Source of the DNA: Amorphoplanes digitatis
GTDB lineage: Bacteria > Actinomycetota > Actinomycetes > Mycobacteriales > Micromonosporaceae
Direction of reading: 5' to 3'
NCBI RefSeq assembly: GCF_014205335.1
Contig: NZ_JACHNH010000001.1
Coordinates: 4,830,501-4,894,500 of the forward strand
DNA length: 64,000 bases
The position numbers and the translations under genes are program-made. Numbering within the stretch: the first letter of the stretch is position 1; every line of letters starts with the position of its first letter. The notes under the pieces were generated by a model. That model was not told where the DNA came from and ran no database searches. It saw only the letters and a program-made list of their open reading frames with translations. Below, piece after piece: positions 1 through 8,162 of this stretch.

Positions 1-2
1 CG

Positions 3-614
3 ACGGCGCAGCTCGAGGCCGGGCCGGCCACCGTGCACGACGCGCCGGTCACCGCGGCCGGCAAGAACAACCGGCGGCACATCGAGGAGCACTTCGGGGT
101 CAGCATCGCGCAGAAGATGCAGCACGTGCCGTACGCGCTCCAGAAGAGCGTGCTGGAGGAGATCGAGCAGACCCTGCCCGAGGACGTGCTGCGCACGGCG
201 GAGCACCAGTTCCGGCACCCGGGCGACCTGTCGATCCCGTCCTCGCTCCAGCACTACTGGGCCTTCCTGACCCGGCGCGCGGTGCCCGGTTCGATCAAGT
301 ACACGTACGCCGACCTGGCGCACCCCTCGACGCCGGTGCAGCTCGCGTTCCTGCTGGCCAAGCGGCACTGCGACGTCTTCTGCCTGAACGACACGGACTC
401 CGCGGAGGTGGCGCTGGCCGAGCAGGCCGCGATGATGGCGGACTTCCTGCCGCACTACTTCCCGTTCCGCTCGCCGTTCGAGCTGCCCGACGACCTCGCC
501 GAGGAGCGGTCCGCCTTCAGCGCGACCGAGCTGGCCCTCGCCGCGGGGCGGCACGGCAAGCGGCTCGTGCCGCGGCAGCACACCAAGGAGTACGTGCGGG
601 ACAACCATGGCTGA
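3..614 (+). CDS. Stealth family sugar-phosphate transferase, C-terminal part (5' end outside window)
   Basis: The reading frame is open to the left edge, so the N-terminus is missing. The visible part aligns by eye with the last third of the next gene: a KNNRR block near the start (conserved region 3), HVPYAL, then a CR4-like stretch with DVFCLND and FLPHYFPF. Stealth proteins transfer hexose-1-phosphate to build phosphate-linked glycopolymers at the cell surface. A basic tail of about 35 residues follows the conserved part. It overlaps the next gene by 8 bases, so the two are probably translated together. The family call is firm; the acceptor sugar is unknown. Confidence 0.85.
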   Translation, partial: TAQLEAGPATVHDAPVTAAGKNNRRHIEEHFGVSIAQKMQHVPYALQKSVLEEIEQTLPEDVLRTAEHQFRHPGDLSIPSSLQHYWAFLTRRAVPGSIKYTYADLAHPSTPVQLAFLLAKRHCDVFCLNDTDSAEVALAEQAAMMADFLPHYFPFRSPFELPDDLAEERSAFSATELALAAGRHGKRLVPRQHTKEYVRDNHG

Positions 615-2142
615 GCGGCGGGTCAAGCTGACCGTCGACCTGCTCCCCCGCACCGTCCACGTGCACGAACGGCTCACCCCGCTGCGGGCGCGGTCACTCA
701 ACCTGACCGCGGTGACCGGGGCGCTCGAGGCCGCCGGGCTGGAGCACTTCGTCGTGCGCGGCACCCAGGACTGCGCCTCGGTGGTCGCGGTCCGCGAGGA
801 CCGGCGCGCCGAGGTGCTCGCGTGCCTGCGCGCCCTGGGCCGCGACTCCGCCGCGTACGTCGCCTCGGTGCTGCCCAGGCCGCCGGCGCGGGACCTGTTC
901 GGTGACGCCGGCGAGCCGGGCTCCTGGCGCCGTCCGGGCCAGGCGACGGTGCTGCGGCTGTTCTGGTTCCGCACCGACCCCGCACGGACCCTCGTCTACG
1001 ACCGCGAGTACGGATGCGACGTCGAGTTCTGGGAGGCCGACGCCGGCGTGCTCACCGCGCCCCGCACCAACCGGGCGACCGCCCAGGTACCCGCCGGCGC
1101 CGCCGCGGTGCCGGCACCGGCCGCGGCGTTCACCCGCCTCGGCGGCGACGAGCCGGCGCGGGTGCGCACCAGGCCCGAGATGACGGTGACGCTGCCGGAC
1201 GACATCGGCTTCCCGATCGATGTGGTGTACACCTGGGTCGACGGCACCGACCCGGACTGGCAGCGCCGCCGGGCGCAGGTGACCGGCGAGACCTACCACG
1301 AGGAATCGGCCAGCGCGGCCCGCTTCCTGAGCCGCGACGAGCTGCGGTTCTCGCTGCGCTCGGTGCACGCGAACGCGCCGTGGGTGCGCAACATCTTCAT
1401 CGTCACGGACGACCAGACGCCGGACTGGCTGGACACCAGCCGGCCGAACCTGCGGGTGGTCAGCCACAAGGAGATCTTCAGCGACCCGAGCGTGCTCCCG
1501 GTCTTCAACTCGCACGCCATCGAGAGCCAGCTGCACCACATCGACGGGCTCGCCGAGCACTTCGTCTACTTCAACGACGACATGTTCCTCGGCCGGCCGC
1601 TGATCCCCCAGTCGTTCTTCCTCTCCAACGGGCTGTCCCGCTTCTTCCTCTCCCAGGGCCACGTGCCGCTCGGCCCGGTCTCGCCGGACGACACCCCGGT
1701 CGACGCGGCCTGCAAGAACAACCGGCGGCTGCTGGAGCAGCGGTTCGGGGTCACCATCACCCAGGTCTTCCAGCACGTCCCCTACCCGCTGCGGCGCAGC
1801 GTGATGCGCGAGATCGAGGCGGAGTTCCCGGACGAGTACGCGGCCACCATGGCGTCGCGGTTCCGCAGCACGCGGGACCTCTCCACCGTCTCCAACCTCT
1901 ACCACTACTACGCGTACCACAGCGGGCGGGCGCTGCCGGGCGCCGTGCGGTACGGCTACCTCCAGCTCGCCGTGCCCGACCTCGCCGCGCGGCTCAACCG
2001 GGTCCTGGCCCGCCGCGACTGGGACGCGTTCTGCCTCAACGACGCCTACTCGAAGCCGGAGGAGCTGGCATACCAGCACGCGGTGCTGCTGCCGTTCCTG
2101 GAGAGCTACTTCCCCGTCGCCAGCCCGTACGAGCTGAGCTGA
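607..2142 (+). CDS. Stealth family sugar-phosphate transferase
   Basis: A 511-residue protein with all four Stealth conserved regions: CR1 around 203-216 (IDVVYTWVDGTDPDW), CR2 around 243-335 (RDELRFSLRSV, IFIVTDDQ and FVYFNDDMFLG), CR3 near 364 (KNNRR) and CR4 near 472 (DAFCLNDAYS). The catalytic-type acidic residues of CR1 and CR2 are present. About 190 residues precede CR1, a family-typical extension without a recognised domain. It would transfer a sugar-1-phosphate in synthesis of a cell-wall or capsular glycopolymer. It overlaps the upstream Stealth gene by 8 bases and is one base from the glycosyltransferase gene, so the three form an operon. The ATG start is fixed by the overlap. Confidence 0.92.
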   Translation: MAERRVKLTVDLLPRTVHVHERLTPLRARSLNLTAVTGALEAAGLEHFVVRGTQDCASVVAVREDRRAEVLACLRALGRDSAAYVASVLPRPPARDLFGDAGEPGSWRRPGQATVLRLFWFRTDPARTLVYDREYGCDVEFWEADAGVLTAPRTNRATAQVPAGAAAVPAPAAAFTRLGGDEPARVRTRPEMTVTLPDDIGFPIDVVYTWVDGTDPDWQRRRAQVTGETYHEESASAARFLSRDELRFSLRSVHANAPWVRNIFIVTDDQTPDWLDTSRPNLRVVSHKEIFSDPSVLPVFNSHAIESQLHHIDGLAEHFVYFNDDMFLGRPLIPQSFFLSNGLSRFFLSQGHVPLGPVSPDDTPVDAACKNNRRLLEQRFGVTITQVFQHVPYPLRRSVMREIEAEFPDEYAATMASRFRSTRDLSTVSNLYHYYAYHSGRALPGAVRYGYLQLAVPDLAARLNRVLARRDWDAFCLNDAYSKPEELAYQHAVLLPFLESYFPVASPYELS

Positions 2143-2143
2143 C

Positions 2144-4249
2144 GTGCGGATCTCGTTTCTGGTGCACAACGTGTACGGCGTCGGCGGCACCATCCGTACG
2201 GTGATCAACCTGGCCCGGGAGCTGTCCCTGCGGCACCAGGTCGAGGTCGTCTCGATCCTGCGCCGGCTGGACCGCCCGATGCTCGACATCGGCCCGCGGA
2301 TCTCGGTGGTGGGGCTCGTCGATCTGCGCCCCGGCTCGGCGGACTCCGAGGATCCGCGCGGCCGCGAGCTGTCCACGCTCGTGCCGGTGCAGGAGGAGTT
2401 CTTCCGGTTCTACAGCCGGCTCACCGACGAGCGGATCGCCGACTACCTGCGGCAGACCTCCGCGGACGTGGTCGTCGGCACCCGGCCGGCGCTGAACCTC
2501 TGCGTGGCCCGGCTCGCCCGGCCGGACCAGGTGCGGATCGCGCAGGAGCACATGACCCAGGACTCGGTGCCGCCGACGGTGCGCGAGGAGATGCGCCGGC
2601 ACTACCCGGCGCTGTCCGCCGCGGTGACCGTTACCGAGGCCGACGCACGGACCCTCGCCGACCGGCTGCCCGACGGCGACCTGCCGATCCTGTCCATCCC
2701 CAACAGCGTCCCCGACCCGGACATCACCCCGGCCGACGGCGCCAGCCGGATCGTCGTCGCGGCCGGGCGCCTCGCCACCGTCAAACGGTACGAGCTGCTC
2801 GTGCGCGCGTTCGCCCGGGTGGTCGCCGAGCGGCCGGACTGGAGCCTGCGCATCTACGGCGGCGGCGGGCAGGCCGCACCGCTCGCCGCCCTGATCGCCG
2901 ACCTCGGCCTGCACAACCACGTCTTCCTGATGGGCGCGTACACGCCGCTGGAGGCGGAGTGGACGAAGGGCTCGATCGCGGCGGTGACCTCGGCCAAGGA
3001 ATCCTTCGGGATGACCATCGTCGAGGCGATGCGCTGCGGGCTGCCGGTGCTGAGCACCGCCTGCCCGGTCGGCCCGGCCGAGATCATCACGGACGGCGTG
3101 GACGGGCTGCTGGTGCCGGTCGGCGACGTGGCGGCGATCGCGGCCGGCCTGCTCCGCCTGATCAACGACGACCGGCTCCGGGCCGGGCTCGGCCGCGCCG
3201 CCCGGGAGAACTCCCGGCGCTACGACCCCGCGACCGTCGCCGCCCGGTACGAGGAGCTCTTCGCACGCCTGCGCCCCGCCGAGGGCACGCTGACCAGGAC
3301 CGCCGCCAACCTGGCCGCGCCGGTGCGCCGGCTGCGCGCCGAGGGCGAGCTCGCCCTGCTGAAGACCCTGCCCGGGCGGTGGCGGCCCGCCGCGGCGCAG
3401 GAGCGGTACGTGGGCGGCTGCCGGATGCGCGGCGGCCGGGTCGTCGTGGAGGTCCCCCGCGACCGCCTCGCCCGGACCATGACCCACCTCGTCTTCAGGT
3501 CCCGGGGAGCCGAGCCGGACCGCCGGCTGGTGCGGCTGCCGCTGACCGGCGCGCAGCCGGGCTGGGAGGCCACCTTCCCCGCCGACGCCCCGCTGCTGGA
3601 CGAGGGCCGCTGGGACCTCTTCCTCGAGGACCGCCGCGGCCGGCGGCACCGGCTGCGCGCGGGCCGGCTCGACGTCCGTGGCCTGCTCGGCGGGTGCGCG
3701 GAGACCGCGCCGTTCACCCGCAACGTCCCGTACCCGACGACCGACGGCTTCCTCGCCGTCGCCGCCTGGCGGCGCGAGCGGCACGCCGAGCTGGACCAGA
3801 TCCGGTACGGCGACGACGCGGTGACGGTCACCGGCCGGCTCATCGCCGGGACCTTCGGCGACCGGGTGCCCCGGCTGCGGCTGGTCCGGCGCGGCGGCCC
3901 GCCGGGCGACCTGACCGTCGCGGGTACCAGCGGCGGCGGCGCCGACTTCAGCTTCGACGTGCCGCTGCACCGGCTGGCCGGGCTGCGGCTGCTACGGCTC
4001 GAGGACTGGGACGCCGAGGTCGGCGCGCTCGACGACGGCGCGCCGGCCCCGCTGGCCCGGCTGATGGACGACGTCATCGAGCGCAAGAAGACGTACGTGT
4101 ACCCGCCGGTGCGGGTGGACGACGAGGCGCCGCCCGGGCTCTACGAGGAGTCCCCGGCCGCCGAGGTCTGGGTCCGCCCGTACCTCACCGTGCAGAGTGG
4201 ACTGGCCTTCGCGATCGCCGACCGCGAGGATCAACCGGCCGGCCGGTAG
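2144..4249 (+). CDS. GT4-type glycosyltransferase with C-terminal extension
   Basis: A 701-residue protein starting at GTG one base after the preceding stop. The first 380 or so residues are a GT-B retaining glycosyltransferase: an N-terminal VGGTIRTVINLA loop, a VAAGRL strand at the start of the second Rossmann domain, and the E-x7-E type donor motif in ESFGMTIVEAMRCGLPVL. The remaining 320 residues are beta-rich and Arg-rich and match nothing I can name; they may be an accessory sugar- or polymer-binding module. Placed behind two Stealth transferases, it probably adds a sugar to the same surface polymer. Family assignment is strong; donor and acceptor are unknown. Confidence 0.9.
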   Translation: MRISFLVHNVYGVGGTIRTVINLARELSLRHQVEVVSILRRLDRPMLDIGPRISVVGLVDLRPGSADSEDPRGRELSTLVPVQEEFFRFYSRLTDERIADYLRQTSADVVVGTRPALNLCVARLARPDQVRIAQEHMTQDSVPPTVREEMRRHYPALSAAVTVTEADARTLADRLPDGDLPILSIPNSVPDPDITPADGASRIVVAAGRLATVKRYELLVRAFARVVAERPDWSLRIYGGGGQAAPLAALIADLGLHNHVFLMGAYTPLEAEWTKGSIAAVTSAKESFGMTIVEAMRCGLPVLSTACPVGPAEIITDGVDGLLVPVGDVAAIAAGLLRLINDDRLRAGLGRAARENSRRYDPATVAARYEELFARLRPAEGTLTRTAANLAAPVRRLRAEGELALLKTLPGRWRPAAAQERYVGGCRMRGGRVVVEVPRDRLARTMTHLVFRSRGAEPDRRLVRLPLTGAQPGWEATFPADAPLLDEGRWDLFLEDRRGRRHRLRAGRLDVRGLLGGCAETAPFTRNVPYPTTDGFLAVAAWRRERHAELDQIRYGDDAVTVTGRLIAGTFGDRVPRLRLVRRGGPPGDLTVAGTSGGGADFSFDVPLHRLAGLRLLRLEDWDAEVGALDDGAPAPLARLMDDVIERKKTYVYPPVRVDDEAPPGLYEESPAAEVWVRPYLTVQSGLAFAIADREDQPAGR

Positions 4250-4305
4250 CCCGGACAACCGGCAGAGCTGCCGCACGGCATGCGTGAAACCTTCTGCCGA
4301 CAGCT

Positions 4306-4830
4306 TCAGACTGGAGTGCTCCGGCCTCCAGGCAGGACCCCGCAGTCAGGGCAGGCCATCCGCGGACGGCGGTCCTCATTTCCGCAGACCATGCATCGTT
4401 CAGCCGGATCGGCTCCCGCAGCGCACGCGTCGAGTACCCGACCCACCACGACGGGCAGCGGCTCGGCCGGATATCTCTGCGGGTTCGGGCAGTAAGCGAT
4501 GGCGCGGCAACCCCAGGAGTCCCACGGATGCAACGTCTCAGGCACGCGCCGGCCATCTCGCTTCTCTCGGCGCCGAAGGGCGGCGAAGGCAGCCGCCCGG
4601 GGCGGCACCAGGGCACGGGCAGCCTCCAGTTCCTCAAGAGCATGAACCAGGGACGCCGGATCCGCCTCGATGCGGCCGGGGATGCGATGAGTGGCCGCAA
4701 GGCTGTTCCAGGTGGCTCGAAAGCCGAGAGGCGCGAAAAGACGGACGCAGTTCCGCAGCCGCACCCTGCGCACCTGGGGGTCCAGGCGCGGGTCGCGCAC
4801 CCGGCGGGCGGTAGCAGGGAAACCGGTCAC
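4306..4830 (-). CDS. Hypothetical protein with C-terminal zinc ribbon
   Basis: Read from a GTG at 4830, this gives 174 residues ending in CMVCGNEDRRPRMACPDCG, a CxxC-x10-CxxC zinc ribbon at about residues 146-163. The rest is Arg-rich with a helical middle (LVHALEELEAARAL). A clean zinc ribbon at the end of an open frame argues for real coding, while the opposite strand gives only low-complexity translations. It is convergent with the glycosyltransferase and downstream of the F420-type oxidoreductase on the same strand. The start is uncertain: no good ribosome-binding site is visible and the open frame continues upstream. Function is unknown; nucleic-acid or protein binding is only a guess. 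Confidence 0.6.
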   Translation of the reverse strand: MTGFPATARRVRDPRLDPQVRRVRLRNCVRLFAPLGFRATWNSLAATHRIPGRIEADPASLVHALEELEAARALVPPRAAAFAALRRREKRDGRRVPETLHPWDSWGCRAIAYCPNPQRYPAEPLPVVVGRVLDACAAGADPAERCMVCGNEDRRPRMACPDCGVLPGGRSTPV

Positions 4831-4910
4831 CCCAGGATGATCACACAGCCGACATCCGACGACCCCAACCTGACTCGCGGACGTCTCTCGCTCGTTCTGA
4901 TCTCCTGGTC

Positions 4911-5792
4911 CTAGGCGAACTGCGGTATGACGTCGCGGGCGAAGCGAAGCATCGGCTCGTGGTCGTAGGCCACCCGCGGCACGTACACGATCACGTAGTC
5001 GGCGCCGGCCTCGACCATCCGCTCGACGCGGCCGATCGTGTCGGCCGTCGACTCCGTGAGGTCCAGCTCCAGCCCGGTGGACTTGATGATCCGGTCGTAG
5101 TCGCGGCCCAGGTCGTCGCAGTGCCGGCGCAGCACGCCGAGCTTCTGCCTGATCACCTCGGGGTTCCCGCCGCCGAAGTTGCAGGCGTCCGCGTACTGCG
5201 CCACGAGCTTGAGGGTGACCTTCTCGCCGCCGCCGCCGAGCCAGAACGACGGGTGCGGCTTCTGCACGCCCTTGGGCTCGTTGATCGGACCGTCGATCGA
5301 GTAGTGCCGGCCCGAGAACACCGGCCGCTCCTCGGTCCACATCTTGTGCACGATCTCGACGGCCTCGCGGAACTGGCCCATCCGCTGGGGCACCTCGGTC
5401 CACTCGTAGCCGTACGCCTTCCACTCGTGCTCGTACCAGCCCGCGCCGAGACCGGCGTAGAGGCGGCCGCGGCTGGCCACGTCGACAGTGGACGCGATCT
5501 TGGCGTACAGCGAGGGCTGGCGGTAGCCGTTGCACCCGACCATCTGTCCGATGTTGACCCGGCTGGTGTCGCGGGCCAGCGTCGAGGTGACCGTCCAGCA
5601 CTCGAAGGTGGTGTTGATCGTCGGCTCGGGGATGGTGTGGAAGTGGTCGTAGACCCACACCGAGTCCCACGGGCCGGCGTCGGCGGCCTTGGCGACCGCG
5701 GTCATCGCCTCGTACTGCTCCACCGGGTCGGCGATCTCGACCAGGTCCTGCTTCCATCCCTGCGGCACGAAGACTCCGAAACGCACGCTCAT
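4911..5792 (-). CDS. LLM class F420-dependent oxidoreductase (Rv1855c-like)
   Basis: A 293-residue luciferase-like monooxygenase fold protein. It starts MSVRFGVFVPQGWKQDLVEI and carries FHTIPEP, the SRGRLYAGLGAGW glycine segment near 108-119 and PSFWLGGGGEKVTLKL near 181-196. This pattern matches the actinobacterial F420-dependent subfamily often labelled Rv1855c-like. The expected reaction is hydride transfer between reduced F420 and an organic substrate that cannot be read from sequence. It lies 50 bases downstream of the DUF2064 gene on the same strand and may share its transcript. The ATG at 5792 is chosen because it gives the family N-terminus exactly. Confidence 0.9.
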   Translation of the reverse strand: MSVRFGVFVPQGWKQDLVEIADPVEQYEAMTAVAKAADAGPWDSVWVYDHFHTIPEPTINTTFECWTVTSTLARDTSRVNIGQMVGCNGYRQPSLYAKIASTVDVASRGRLYAGLGAGWYEHEWKAYGYEWTEVPQRMGQFREAVEIVHKMWTEERPVFSGRHYSIDGPINEPKGVQKPHPSFWLGGGGEKVTLKLVAQYADACNFGGGNPEVIRQKLGVLRRHCDDLGRDYDRIIKSTGLELDLTESTADTIGRVERMVEAGADYVIVYVPRVAYDHEPMLRFARDVIPQFA

Positions 5793-5842
5793 GCCGAGAA
5801 CGTACCCGATCTTCCTCGGGCCTTCAGCCCGTTGACCGGGCG

Positions 5843-6523
5843 TCAGGGCTGGGCCGGCGTGACCTGGTGCGCCAGCCGGACCGCGGTGGCGGCGAACAGG
5901 CTGCCGGCCGGGCAGCGCGCGGCGACCGGGCGCACGTCGGCGCCGTCGCAGAGCCCGTGCAGCGTCGGCAGCATCGCCACCCGCAGGCCGAGCCGCAGCG
6001 CCGCGACCGTCAGCGAACCCAGGCCGGTCGACGGGCCGAGCGGCGCGTGCGCCGGCTCGCGCAGGCCGAACGCCCACCAGCCGTCCCCGGTGGTGGGCCC
6101 GAGCACCGCGTCGAAGTCGTCCAGCAGGCCGATCGCGCCGGTCAGCAGGTCCGGGGAGAGCTGCGGGGTCTCCGCCGCCACGAGCAGGGCGGGCCCGCGC
6201 CGGCGGCGGATGCCCGCGAGGGCCCACTCCAGCGGTACGGCCGCCCGGGCCCGGCCCGGCAGGGCCCGCACGGCCCGGGCCGTGTCGGCGGCGGCCGCGG
6301 CCGCCAGCGTCGCGGCCTGCTCGGCCGTGAACTGCGGGCAGAGCCGGTCGGCGGGTCCGGCCAGGCCGGTCACCAGTTCCACGCCGACCGTGCCGGCGTC
6401 GCCCGCCGGCCGGTGCCCGCAGGGGCGCACCCGGCCGGCGTCGGGGCGGCGGCCGCCGGCGGGGCTGTCCCGGGTTCGCCGCCGGGCCGGGCCTCCGGCG
6501 TACGGGGCGCGAGGTGGGGTCAT
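5843..6523 (-). CDS. DUF2064 family protein (short, nucleotide-sugar transferase-like)
   Basis: The C-terminal two thirds are recognisably DUF2064: RLCPQFTAEQAATLA, GPALLVAAETPQLSPDLL, FDAVLGPTTGDGWWAFGLRE and VAMLPTL. The family resembles nucleotidyl/glycosyl transferases of the GT-A fold. Two things are odd. The usual N-terminal KAPVPGRVKTRL loop is reduced to GLAGPADRL, and the segment between the first helix and the LLVAAETPQ strand is shorter than I expect. From the ATG at 6523 the first 45 residues are low-complexity; a GTG at 6382 would give a more family-like 179-residue protein, but neither start has a strong ribosome-binding site. It may be degenerate or functionally divergent. Confidence 0.65.
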   Translation of the reverse strand: MTPPRAPYAGGPARRRTRDSPAGGRRPDAGRVRPCGHRPAGDAGTVGVELVTGLAGPADRLCPQFTAEQAATLAAAAAADTARAVRALPGRARAAVPLEWALAGIRRRRGPALLVAAETPQLSPDLLTGAIGLLDDFDAVLGPTTGDGWWAFGLREPAHAPLGPSTGLGSLTVAALRLGLRVAMLPTLHGLCDGADVRPVAARCPAGSLFAATAVRLAHQVTPAQP

Positions 6524-6713
6524 GGCACATCCATTCGCGAGACGCGGACGGTCACCCCGCCCGTCACGTAGTGGCCGGAACGCCGCGAATGGTTGCCAGG
6601 ATCCGGAAGCTTTCTTTGACGAGGCGCCCGCGCACTCAGGGCCACCCGGACGGGCATTGACATGGGCCGATTGCTCGGCGAGGCTGAGCGCGCACCCGTC
6701 GGGCCACGCGGCG

Positions 6714-6739
6714 GGCGGAAGCCATGGGCAGCTTCCGCC
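6714..6739. promoter_or_regulatory. Inverted repeat upstream of the LPMO gene
   Basis: Perfect 9-base arms GGCGGAAGC and GCTTCCGCC are separated by 8 bases, centred about 77 bases before the LPMO start. It could be an operator or a leader hairpin. The remainder of the 6524-6803 intergenic stretch holds a TTGACA at 6657-6662 and no other recognisable gene. Confidence 0.4.
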
Positions 6740-6803
6740 GTACCCCTCTCGCCCCATGCCCTTTTCCTCGAGGGCCTTGAATCCCACGGAGTGCTGATCC
6801 CCC

Positions 6804-7886
6804 ATGTCAACCTCGCTACGATTTCGCATACTCGTCAGCGGGCTCGTCGGAGCCGTGATCGCCGCCCTGGCGATCACGGTTGTTCCGGCCGGGCCCGCCG
6901 CGGCGCACGGCAACGTCACCGGGCCGGCGTCACGCAACTACGGCTGCTGGGAACGCTGGGGCAGCAAGTTCCAGGACCCGACGATGGCGACCCTGGACCC
7001 GATGTGCTGGCAGGCCTGGCAGGCCGACCCCAACGCCATGTGGAACTGGAACGGCCTGTTCCGCGAGGGCGTCGCCGGTAACCACCAGGGCGCCATCCCC
7101 GACGGTCAGCTGTGCAGCGCCGGCCACACGCAGAGCGGGCGCTACAACGCGATGGACACCGTCGGCGACTGGCAGGCGACCTCGGTCGGCAACAACTTCA
7201 ACGTGCGCGTGTTCGACCAAGCGCTGCACGGCGCCGACTACATCCGGGTGTACGTGACCCGGGCGGGCTTCAACCCGGTGAACACGGCGCTGAAGTGGTC
7301 CGACCTGGTACTGGTCAGCCAGATCGGCAACACGCCCGCCGCGCAGTGGACCACGGTCAGCGGCGGCGTGCAGCTCGACCTGCCGGTGGCGCTGTCCGGC
7401 CGCTCCGGCCGGGCCATGGTCTACACGATCTGGCAGGCCAGCCACCTGGACCAGTCGTACTACTGGTGCAGCGACATCAACTTCGGCGGCACGACCACGC
7501 CGACGACGCCGCCCACGACGCCGCCGACCACCCCGCCCACCACTCCGCCGACCACGCCGCCCACGACAACGCCGACCACGCCGCCGGCGACGGGTGCCTG
7601 CTCGGCGACGTACTCCGCCACCTCGTGGCAGGGCGGCTTCCAGGGCAACGTGACGGTCCAGGCCGGCTCGGCCGCGATCAAGGGCTGGACCGTGCGGCTG
7701 ACATACCCCGGCGGCCAGACGGTGCAGCAGGGCTGGAACGCGACGGTCACCGCGAGCGGCAGCACGGTGACGGCCACCAATGTGAGTTATAACGGCGCAT
7801 TGGCCGCCGGCGCGACAACGAGTTTCGGATTCATCGGCGGCGGCGCGAGCACCACTCCGACGGCCACCTGTACAGCGACCGTCTGA
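6804..7886 (+). CDS. Secreted AA10 lytic polysaccharide monooxygenase with CBM2
   Basis: A 360-residue secreted copper enzyme that oxidatively cleaves crystalline cellulose or chitin. A signal peptide ends in PAAA, leaving His35 as the mature N-terminus; with His108 it forms the histidine brace. The AA10 domain spans about 35-229 and ends SYYWCSDINFGG. A Thr/Pro linker (repeats of TTPPTTPP, about 230-258) joins a C-terminal CBM2 (about 260-360, starting CSATYSATSWQGGF). CBM2 and a perfect CebR-type palindrome 50 bases past the stop suggest cellulose, though nothing visible places the gene under that site. A GGAG lies 14 bases before the ATG, so the ribosome-binding site is weak. Confidence 0.95.
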   Translation: MSTSLRFRILVSGLVGAVIAALAITVVPAGPAAAHGNVTGPASRNYGCWERWGSKFQDPTMATLDPMCWQAWQADPNAMWNWNGLFREGVAGNHQGAIPDGQLCSAGHTQSGRYNAMDTVGDWQATSVGNNFNVRVFDQALHGADYIRVYVTRAGFNPVNTALKWSDLVLVSQIGNTPAAQWTTVSGGVQLDLPVALSGRSGRAMVYTIWQASHLDQSYYWCSDINFGGTTTPTTPPTTPPTTPPTTPPTTPPTTTPTTPPATGACSATYSATSWQGGFQGNVTVQAGSAAIKGWTVRLTYPGGQTVQQGWNATVTASGSTVTATNVSYNGALAAGATTSFGFIGGGASTTPTATCTATV

Positions 7887-7936
7887 GCAATTTCGCAAAA
7901 CTCTTCCAACGGATCGCCGGGGCAGTTACAGTCATC

Positions 7937-7954
7937 TATGGGAGCGCTCCCATA
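7937..7954. promoter_or_regulatory. CebR-type palindromic operator
   Basis: TATGGGAGCGCTCCCATA is an 18-base perfect palindrome containing the 14-base TGGGAGCGCTCCCA known as the CebR binding site of streptomycete cellulose/cello-oligosaccharide genes. It lies 50 bases after the LPMO stop. A GGAGG sequence follows at 7973-7977, but no credible gene starts downstream on the plus strand; the next gene is convergent pectin methylesterase. Confidence 0.8.
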
Positions 7955-8023
7955 GAACTGTCCCGACGATCTGGAGGTGACCCGACAGTCAATTCCCGTG
8001 GCCCGGCTCCCGACACAGACGAT

Positions 8024-8045
8024 CCGTCCGAAAGGGTTTGGACGG
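8024..8045 (+). terminator. Weak stem-loop, possible LPMO terminator
   Basis: CCGTCC and GGACGG arms with partial A-T pairing inside and a short G-rich loop. It has no T tract, and it is 138 bases past the LPMO stop and beyond the CebR-type box. A terminator role is plausible but weakly supported. Confidence 0.35.
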
Positions 8046-8119
8046 GGGATGAGGCGCCCTCCTCGTCCCCCGTTTCCCCTTGCCCGGTCCCCCGACCAGG
8101 AACGCACCGAGGGCACGAC

Positions 8120-8150
8120 GAAGGCCTGCGGCGACGCGCCGCAGGCCTTC
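8120..8150 (-). terminator. Strong hairpin after the pectin methylesterase gene
   Basis: A perfect 14-base stem (GAAGGCCTGCGGCG pairing with its complement) closes on a 3-base loop. It starts 13 bases past the methylesterase stop, so it should terminate that transcript, and being symmetrical it could also stop rightward transcription. No clear U tract is visible, which is common in actinomycetes. Confidence 0.8.
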
Positions 8151-8162
8151 GGGTTCTCACGA

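Noticed and set aside
694..2376. Long minus-strand open frame (560 codons) across the Stealth gene
   Set aside because: The translation is Arg/Val/Gly-rich without motifs and is antisense to a gene with all Stealth conserved regions; long antisense frames are normal in very GC-rich DNA.
2036..3970. Minus-strand open frame of 644 codons across the glycosyltransferase
   Set aside because: Low-complexity translation opposite a clear GT-B enzyme.
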